Origin: Desulfobacterales bacterium | GTDB taxonomy: Bacteria > Desulfobacterota > Desulfobacteria > Desulfobacterales > JANQIE01 | Direction of reading: 5' to 3' | Assembly (NCBI GenBank): GCA_028282295.1 | Contig: JANQIE010000200.1 | Location: forward strand, 1 to 64,000 | DNA: 64,000 nucleotides | In this document: positions 59,916 through 64,000 of the stretch, one piece after another | How the letters are laid out: every line of letters begins with the position of its first letter | Position numbering within the stretch: position 1 is the first letter of the stretch | The notes under the pieces: model-generated | The model's database searches: none | What the model was told of the DNA's origin: nothing | Seen by the model: only the letters and a program-made list of their open reading frames with translations | Position numbers and translations under genes: made by a program

Positions 59916-61679
59916 ATGATGAACGCCCTCAAACTGATTAAACCGTATATTTTCGAACGACGTTTTTTTATCGTTGCCGGTATTGCCTGCCTAATTATCG
60001 TCGATTTCATGCAACTGCTGATCCCGCGCGTCATCAAATGGGCCATCGACGATTTAACCCTTTGGCAGGTCGATGCCTCCGGATTATGGCGCTATGCCGT
60101 CTATATTATAGGTATCGCCGTTGTCATGGGCATATTCCGGTACTGCTGGCGCCTTTGCCTGATCGGTACCTCCAGACGGGTAGAAGAAGGTTTGCGCGAA
60201 GCGCTGTTCAATCAGATCCAGACCCTTTCCGCCCCCTTTTTTGCCCAATTAAAAACCGGTGACCTGATGGCCCACGCCACCAACGACATCCAGCATGTTC
60301 GCATGGCCATCGGTATGGGAATGGTCGCGTTGACCGATGCCGTTGTGCTCGGCACCGCGTCAATCGGTTTTATGGCCTATATCAATTTGAAACTGACGGT
60401 GCTGGCGGTTATACCGATGCCGCTGATTGTTTTCGGCACACGGTTTTTCAGTAAAAAAATGCACCGTATGTACGGCCGGGTCCAAGCCGCCTTTGCCGAA
60501 TTGACCGAAGTAGTGCGCGAGCGTCTGGCCGGTATTCGCATCGTCAAGACTTACGGTCGTGAACAAGACGCCCTTGAACGGCTGCGATCCCAATCCAATA
60601 CCTACATCGATTTGAATATCCGACTAGTACGAATCACCGGCGCCTTTTTTCCGATGATGGCGTTGTTTTCAAATCTTAGTCTGGCGGTGGTGCTGTGGGT
60701 CGGTGGGCGCCAAACAATCCAGCAAACCATAACCACCGGTGACTTCGTGGCGTTCATCAGCTATATCGGCCTGCTCACATGGCCCATGATGGCCATGGGG
60801 TGGGTGATCAACCTGATCCAACGCGGACGGGCCTCCCTGGAGCGCATCGACAAAATCATGCAACGCCGGCCGACCATTGTCGAGGCCGACGATGCCCGGC
60901 CCCTCACCAAGGCGGCCGGGCAAATTCAATTTTCAGAGGTTACCTTCAGCTACCCGGCCGCCAACGGTGATGAGCCTACCCCCGACGTCCTGACAAAAAT
61001 CGACTTGACTCTGGCGGCGGGTCAAGTCCTGGGCATTGTGGGCCCGCCGGGAAGCGGCAAAACCACGCTTTTAAACCTGTTACCCCGCGTTTTCGACACC
61101 GGCAAAGGCCGAATCCGGCTGGACCGTCATCCGATTGAGAGCTTGCGGCTGAAAGACCTGCGCAAGCAGATCGCCTTCATGCCCCAGGAACCTTTTTTAT
61201 TTGCCGGCAGCATCAAAGACAACATCACCTTTGGTTCGGCCCGCACCGATGCGGCCATGCTGTGGCACGCCCTGCAAAGCGCCGGCCTGGCCGATACCGT
61301 ACGCGGGTTTCCCCACGGGGTGGATACGGTCGTGGGGGAAAAAGGCGTCATATTGTCCGGGGGCCAGAAACAACGCATTGCCCTGGCCCGAGCATTGCTG
61401 GAACCTCGCCCGATACTCGTGCTGGACGATCCAATCAGCCAGGTCGATACGGAAACCGGCGCCGCCATCATCCACGGCATCCGGCAATTGGCCGGCCGGC
61501 GGACCATCCTGATCGCCTCCCATCGTCTATCGGCGGTCAGTTTTGCCGACCAGATCATCACCCTCCAGAACGGGCGTATCGTTGAGCAGGGAAATCATGA
61601 CGAACTGATGCAAAATGGACAATACTATGCCATGACACATCGGTTGCAGGAAATTGAAGAACAAACGGTTAAGAACTAA
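59916..61679 (+). CDS. ABC exporter half-transporter with degenerate ATPase (587 aa)
   Basis: Six TM helices (~15-300), then the nucleotide-binding domain: Walker A GPPGSGKTTLLNLLPR, signature ILSGGQKQRIALARAL, Walker B LVLDDPISQVD. The catalytic Glu after Walker B is Asp, as in the degenerate half of heterodimeric exporters such as TM287/288 and MdlA/LmrC types. ATG 59916 or 59919 is used because the membrane domain begins there (MMNALKLIKPYIFERR); an upstream extension to 59823 is unsupported. The partner gene follows after 11 bases. Substrate unknown; lipids or drugs are usual. Confidence 0.88.
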   Translation: MMNALKLIKPYIFERRFFIVAGIACLIIVDFMQLLIPRVIKWAIDDLTLWQVDASGLWRYAVYIIGIAVVMGIFRYCWRLCLIGTSRRVEEGLREALFNQIQTLSAPFFAQLKTGDLMAHATNDIQHVRMAIGMGMVALTDAVVLGTASIGFMAYINLKLTVLAVIPMPLIVFGTRFFSKKMHRMYGRVQAAFAELTEVVRERLAGIRIVKTYGREQDALERLRSQSNTYIDLNIRLVRITGAFFPMMALFSNLSLAVVLWVGGRQTIQQTITTGDFVAFISYIGLLTWPMMAMGWVINLIQRGRASLERIDKIMQRRPTIVEADDARPLTKAAGQIQFSEVTFSYPAANGDEPTPDVLTKIDLTLAAGQVLGIVGPPGSGKTTLLNLLPRVFDTGKGRIRLDRHPIESLRLKDLRKQIAFMPQEPFLFAGSIKDNITFGSARTDAAMLWHALQSAGLADTVRGFPHGVDTVVGEKGVILSGGQKQRIALARALLEPRPILVLDDPISQVDTETGAAIIHGIRQLAGRRTILIASHRLSAVSFADQIITLQNGRIVEQGNHDELMQNGQYYAMTHRLQEIEEQTVKN

Positions 61680-61690
61680 AGGAACACACC

Positions 61691-63694
61691 ATGCGTGGCG
61701 ATTTTGGTTATTTTGAAGAAGAACATCTGGGCAAACCCTATGATCTCAAACTACTAAAGCGCCTATATCCCTTTGCGCGCCCTTACGCAAAATTATTTGG
61801 AGGCGTGATATTGCTCGTCGTTCTAATCACGCTGCTTGAACTTGCGCGGCCCATGGTCATCCGCCATGCCGTCGATACATATATCGTTCCCGTCCATCAA
61901 AGTGACCTTGTCCGCGACAATAGTCAAAAAACACGCTATGTGGCTGTTGATTTAAGCCAGGACGCCGCAGCCGCCGTGGTCGCACGCTACCCGAACCTTT
62001 TCAGTATAGATGGGCAGACCGGCTATATCCGTTATGAAGACCTTGCCCAGCTCACCCCGGGCGACAATAAAACCCTGCGCAGCAACGATCTGGCCGGTGT
62101 AGTACGCATGGCACTGTTGTTTATCATTTTGATTTTAAGCGGGTTCGCCCTGAATTTCTGGCAGGTCATGATTCTTGAAGTTGCCGGTCAACGGATCATG
62201 CACGATTTAAGGATAACCCTCTATCGCCATATTCAACGGTTATCCATCACCTTTTTCACCCGCAATCCGGTGGGACGTCTGGTCACCAGGGTAACCAACG
62301 ATATTCAGAACATGAACGAATTGTTCACGTCCATCATCACCGTGCTGTTCAAAGATATTTTTATATTCATCGGCATCGCGGTGGTGTTGTTGGGGATCAA
62401 CACCCAATTGGCCTTGGTGTCTTTCACCGTGCTGCCGCTGGTGGTTGCCGCGTCCATGTTGTTTGCGGGCCGGGCGCGCGATGTATTTCGAAACCTGCGC
62501 ATAAAAATTGCTGAAATCAACACCCGATTTGCAGAAACCATCGCAGGGATCCGGGTAATCCAATTGTTCGGCAAGCAGACCCACAATTTGAACGAATTTC
62601 GTCGTCTGAATCATGCCAACTACCTGGCCGGTATGCAGCAAATCCATATTTTCGCGATCTTCATGCCGATCATCGAATTGCTCAGCGCGGCCACCGTTGC
62701 GGCGGTAATCTGGTACGGCGGCCGTGAAATTCTGGCCGAACACCTCAGCTTGGGCGACCTGGTGGCGTTCATATCCTACATGCGCATGTTCTTCAGGCCC
62801 ATCCGGGATATCGCCGAAAAATACAACATCATGCAAAATGCCATGGCCTCGGCCGAACGCATCTTTCAGATACTCGACAACCCGGATCTGGAAAACACCG
62901 CTCACCCACTTCACGCAAAAACAACCAAAACGATGTCCGAAGCAGATAACAGCGCTCCGAGCTTAGGTCGCCTCGAATCCATCGAATTCGATCAGGTCGA
63001 TCTGGAATACATCACCGGCGAGGCGGTGTTAAAAAACATCTCCTTTCGCCTGAAAGTGGGTGAAACCATCGCGGTCGTCGGGCCAACCGGTTCGGGTAAA
63101 ACCTCGCTGATCAATTTAATCGCGCGTTTTTACACCCCAACCGCCGGCCAGGTGCGGATCAACGGTATCGACAGCCGCGACTTGCCGCCGCAAACCATTC
63201 GCTCCAAATTGGCACTTGTAGCCCAGGATCCCTTTTTGTTTTCGGAAACCGTTCGTGACAATCTGTTCGATCCGGGGATAAATTTCACCCCGGAACAAAT
63301 CCGGCAGGTACTCGAACTGGCCAACTGTGCCCCCTTGATCGAAAAACTACCGCAGGGATTGGACACTCACTTGTCGGAAGGTGCGACCTCACTGTCAAGT
63401 GGTGAACGCCAATTGCTTTCCATTGCGCGCGCCCTTGCACGGGATGCGGATTTGACAATATTGGACGAAGCGACGTCCTATGTCGATTCGCAAACCGAAA
63501 CCAAAATTCAACAAGCGTTACATAACGTCATGCGCTTTCGCACAAGTATTGTGATCGCCCATCGGCTTTCAACCGCCCGCAACGCCGATCGAATCCTCGT
63601 CCTAAATCACGGGCGCATCATCGAATCCGGCTCCCACACTGAGCTGCTGCAACAAAAAGGATTTTACTATCGCTTGAACCAGGTTGCCGCCTGA
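61691..63694 (+). CDS. ABC exporter half-transporter with canonical ATPase (667 aa)
   Basis: Six TM helices with a ~75-residue insertion between TM1 and TM2 (about 70-145, YIVPVHQSDLVRDNSQK...), larger than usual and partly acidic, probably periplasmic. The nucleotide-binding domain carries Walker A GPTGSGKTSLINLI, signature SLSSGERQLLSIARAL and Walker B LTILDEATSYVD with the catalytic Glu present. It pairs with the preceding degenerate half to form a heterodimer with one competent ATP site. The insertion may be a substrate-gating loop. It is the last gene of the window. Confidence 0.9.
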   Translation: MRGDFGYFEEEHLGKPYDLKLLKRLYPFARPYAKLFGGVILLVVLITLLELARPMVIRHAVDTYIVPVHQSDLVRDNSQKTRYVAVDLSQDAAAAVVARYPNLFSIDGQTGYIRYEDLAQLTPGDNKTLRSNDLAGVVRMALLFIILILSGFALNFWQVMILEVAGQRIMHDLRITLYRHIQRLSITFFTRNPVGRLVTRVTNDIQNMNELFTSIITVLFKDIFIFIGIAVVLLGINTQLALVSFTVLPLVVAASMLFAGRARDVFRNLRIKIAEINTRFAETIAGIRVIQLFGKQTHNLNEFRRLNHANYLAGMQQIHIFAIFMPIIELLSAATVAAVIWYGGREILAEHLSLGDLVAFISYMRMFFRPIRDIAEKYNIMQNAMASAERIFQILDNPDLENTAHPLHAKTTKTMSEADNSAPSLGRLESIEFDQVDLEYITGEAVLKNISFRLKVGETIAVVGPTGSGKTSLINLIARFYTPTAGQVRINGIDSRDLPPQTIRSKLALVAQDPFLFSETVRDNLFDPGINFTPEQIRQVLELANCAPLIEKLPQGLDTHLSEGATSLSSGERQLLSIARALARDADLTILDEATSYVDSQTETKIQQALHNVMRFRTSIVIAHRLSTARNADRILVLNHGRIIESGSHTELLQQKGFYYRLNQVAA

Positions 63695-64000
63695 AACCAT
63701 TGTGTCCAACCGGTTCAAGCGTCCAGCAACAAGTAGTATTTACGGCCGATAGATAACAGATAGCAGCGTCCGGTTTATTATCAAATATATCAAGTCGATA
63801 AAAAAAACGAATTCTGTAACCTATCGGCAAGCTGGTTTGTGCTATTATTCAATTAAAGATCAACAAAGATTTACACCTGCTCATCATCTGAATCCCGAAA
63901 CCTGCTCTCTTCACCTGATCCGCTCCTGTAACGCTATTTCATTTCTGAACCAGTACACTTGCTTTGCATCCGACTCCTCTAACACGATCGCCGTTTGCAT
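63695..64000. other. Intergenic stretch at the window end
   Basis: No credible coding frame, terminator or repeat copy was recognised in the last 306 bases. Confidence 0.5.

Noticed and set aside
1-64000. tRNA, rRNA, integrase or transposase genes that would mark the islands as mobile
   Set aside because: None could be recognised by eye on either strand, so mobility claims rest only on repeats and composition.

Overview
The window looks like chromosome of an anaerobic, probably sulfate-reducing Desulfobacterota bacterium (Desulfosarcina/Desulfococcus-like). The evidence is gene content: a non-decarboxylating glutaryl-CoA dehydrogenase beside a glutaconyl-CoA decarboxylase alpha subunit, a ferredoxin-type 2-oxoacid oxidoreductase, bacteriohemerythrin, a CooT/DUF3842/DUF4198 nickel cluster, and many two-component and c-di-GMP-type signalling proteins. 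This placement is inferred; there is no rRNA or other phylogenetic marker gene to confirm it. No tRNA, rRNA, CRISPR array or transposase was seen.

Layout. 0-6.5 kb is an accessory island: two copies of a palindromic element, then an XRE-type regulator, a TrlF-family PHP/SMC-like ATPase, an AlbA/Schlafen-type ATP-binding protein and a SWIM zinc-finger protein. The last three reading frames overlap, so they form one operon. It looks like a defence or genome-surveillance cassette and is the best candidate for an undescribed system. 6.5-8 kb (minus) is a nickel-handling operon. 8.1-10.5 kb (minus) pairs a proteasome-fold Ntn hydrolase with a SagB/ThcOx dehydrogenase. 10.6-16.7 kb carries a DUF4124 protein, a LarA-like protein, aspS, a GIY-YIG-like gene and hisS. 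17.4-24 kb (minus) is a metabolic operon: nucleotidyltransferase, 2-oxoacid oxidoreductase alpha and fused beta-gamma, glutaryl-CoA dehydrogenase, carboxymuconolactone decarboxylase-like protein and gcdA. Together these could run 2-oxoadipate or glutarate to crotonyl-CoA. 24.3-26.7 kb is a lipid/lipid A glycosylation set (GT2, LAB_N, GT39). 27-31.7 kb has a receiver protein, a nitroreductase, panP and a HAD-PurM fusion.

31.7-34.5 kb is a repeat-rich, gene-poor stretch holding a Ser/Gly-rich repetitive protein and a small unknown protein. 34.5-38.3 kb is an envelope signalling operon: a MshEN-like/HAMP/adenylate cyclase and two LysM lipoproteins, one of them a deacetylase-like protein without its metal ligands. 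38.3-42.6 kb: TetR regulator, hemerythrin, M1-like peptidase, ChaN-like protein. 42.6-47.8 kb (minus): an HD-GYP protein, then an ABC ATPase, an FtsX-like permease and a TesA-like esterase. 48.3-51 kb: glpD, thiamine pyrophosphokinase and a small Cys-rich protein. 51.5-57.4 kb: receivers, a NarL-type regulator with a convergent hybrid kinase, an unknown protein and an HDOD protein. 57.6-63.7 kb: an RNB-domain ribonuclease and a heterodimeric ABC exporter.

At least five families of small palindromic or direct repeats are scattered between genes. The largest is a ~167-bp element with 18-bp perfect terminal inverted repeats that occurs intact, half-deleted and as a solo footprint, and accounts for several false N-terminal extensions.
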